Below are positions 14,308 through 15,098 of a DNA stretch of 15,098 nucleotides, piece after piece. The notes under the pieces are model-generated. The model was given only the letters and a program-made list of their open reading frames with translations, was not told the origin of the DNA and searched no databases. A program made the translations under genes and the position numbers. Source of the stretch: CAYXVF01 sp964468125 (GTDB lineage Bacteria > Myxococcota > XYA12-FULL-58-9 > CAYXVF01); contig CAYXVF010000129.1 in NCBI GenBank assembly GCA_964468125.1, positions 1 through 15,098 of the forward strand, in the 5' to 3' direction. Position 1 is the first letter of the stretch; each line of letters opens with the position of its first letter.

Positions 14308-14532
14308 TCAATCGACGTCGATCTCGTTGGACACTTCCCGAACTCCGGGAACTGTGACCGCCACGGCGGTCGCCCGGTCTCGAAGATCCTGGCGGGAGAC
14401 CGCCCCGGTCAGCCGGACGCGTCCCGAGCTCGAGCGCACGGAAACCGGCTCGTCGGCGAGATACGGGTCGCGGTCGAGCACGCGCTGCACGGTCTGGCTG
14501 AGCGGCTCCGCTCCTGGGGCATGGTCGTTCAT
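14308..14532 (-). CDS. BON-domain protein
   Basis: This 74-aa protein consists almost entirely of one BON domain, the phospholipid-binding or osmotic-stress module of OsmY-type proteins. The signature is clear: VQRVLDRDPYLAD, then VRLTGAVSRQDLRDRATAVA, VPGVREVSNEIDVD. No signal peptide is visible, so it looks cytoplasmic, unlike OsmY. The start at 14532 is preceded by GGGAGGAG about 12 nt upstream, a rather long spacing. A longer open frame in another register (14234-14605) overlaps it but shows no domain. It converges on the PRC-barrel gene and diverges from the FNT-family transporter, so the three form a compact stress-type group. Confidence 0.85.
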   Translation of the reverse strand: MNDHAPGAEPLSQTVQRVLDRDPYLADEPVSVRSSSGRVRLTGAVSRQDLRDRATAVAVTVPGVREVSNEIDVD

Positions 14533-14688
14533 CGATCCGAGTCACTCCTCCCTCAAACTGTCCTGCAAAGACCATGCCGAGCCTGGAGACAACGGATTCG
14601 GCCAACGAGCGACCCGTGACGATGGCATTCTTGCACCTTCGTGGCGATCAGCCCCGATCCACCCCCTTCTGCCGATGAAATGACTCCG

Positions 14689-15098
14689 ATGAGCAACGAA
14701 ACCCACGGTCTCTCCGATGTTCTCTCCACAGACGAGATCTTCGAGCGAATCGTCATCGACGCGAACGCCGAGTTCTCCCGGTCCGCTCGCCTGTTGGTTC
14801 TGAGCGGCGTCGCGGGCGGCTTGAACATCAGCCTCTCATTCCTCGCCCAGGCGCACCTCGTTACGAAAACCGGCGACACGACCACGGGCGTAATCGCTTC
14901 GCTCGCCTATCCCCTGGGTTTTCTCTTCGTTGTGCTCGGGCGCTATCAACTGTTCACCGAGAACACGCTGAGCCCGGTGGCGCTCGTGCTCGCTCGGCGA
15001 GCGAGCGTTCCGAAGCTCCTGCGGATCTGGGGACTCGTGCTCTTCGCGAACTTTCTGGGCACGGCGGCCGCAGCGCTCTTCTTCACCCGAGGCGGCCT
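14689..15098 (+). CDS. formate/nitrite transporter family protein (N-terminal part)
   Basis: This is the N-terminal 136 residues of a membrane protein of the FNT (FocA/NirC) family, running off the window end. It begins MSNETHGLSDVLSTDEIFER. Hydrophobic spans follow: LLVLSGVAGGLNISLSFLAQ, then VIASLAYPLGFLFVVLGRYQ, and the family motif QLFTENTLSPVALVLARR. A third span begins at IWGLVLFANFLGTAAAALFF. FNT proteins form pentameric channels for small monovalent anions such as formate or nitrite; this cytoplasmic-N-tail subgroup has many unassigned members. ATG 14689 is the chosen start; ATG 14680, three codons upstream in frame, is equally possible. No clear Shine-Dalgarno was seen for either. 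The 14533-14688 gap shared with the BON gene would contain both promoters. Confidence 0.88.
   Translation, partial: MSNETHGLSDVLSTDEIFERIVIDANAEFSRSARLLVLSGVAGGLNISLSFLAQAHLVTKTGDTTTGVIASLAYPLGFLFVVLGRYQLFTENTLSPVALVLARRASVPKLLRIWGLVLFANFLGTAAAALFFTRGG

Noticed and set aside
14234..14605. Longer minus-strand frame over the BON gene
   Set aside because: Arg/Pro-rich translation without domain; the 74-aa frame inside it has a full BON signature.

Overview
The window is about 15.1 kb of GC-rich bacterial DNA, densely packed and mostly ordinary chromosome. Three things point to a myxobacterium-like delta-lineage (Myxococcota or close relatives): two lipoproteins with short acidic or Pro-rich tails, a split imuA-imuB / dnaE2 mutasome, and two LexA-type operators of the CTGAAC...GTTCAG class described for Myxococcus. 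This assignment is inferred from motifs only. No tRNA, rRNA, CRISPR array, transposase or integrase was seen.

Left part (1-5796). A minus-strand lipoprotein with a complete vanadate-binding site of the vanadium haloperoxidase/PAP2 superfamily (117-2045) diverges from a plus-strand pair. The pair is an unrecognised helical protein (2113-3081) whose stop codon overlaps the start of an MltF-type lytic transglycosylase lipoprotein (3081-4586). The mltF-like gene converges with, and overlaps by 47 nt, a minus-strand secreted Cys-rich protein (4540-5523) that appears to be built from three related Cys-framed domains. A 64-codon minus-strand gene follows (5602-5796); it has a strong Shine-Dalgarno sequence with an inverted repeat directly against it.

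Middle part (5970-13488). This is the SOS mutagenesis module: imuA (6008-6667), imuB overlapping it (6645-8168), and dnaE2 (10360-13488). ImuB is a polymerase-like adaptor that lacks the Y-family catalytic residues but keeps a beta-clamp motif. DnaE2 is a C-family error-prone polymerase with its three catalytic Asp intact. imuA and dnaE2 each have their own promoter, with the same geometry: -35 like TTGANN, 4 bp, a 14-bp LexA-type palindrome, 14 bp, ATG. The two halves of the module are separated by about 2.2 kb of minus-strand DNA. That stretch holds a TPR protein, a 56-codon acidic protein, a 213-aa charged protein sharing a short motif with it, and a broken methyltransferase remnant that stops at the imuB 3' end.

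Right part (13489-15098). A small stress-type group follows: a tandem PRC-barrel protein (13640-14215), a convergent BON-domain protein (14308-14532) and, diverging from it, the start of a formate/nitrite transporter family gene that runs off the window end.

The most notable features are the matched SOS promoters, the split mutasome with a decaying gene at the junction, the paired unknown genes with a shared acidic EFDD-x-W motif, and the triplicated Cys-framed lipoprotein-like protein. I saw no convincing wholly new system such as a defence or mobile cassette.
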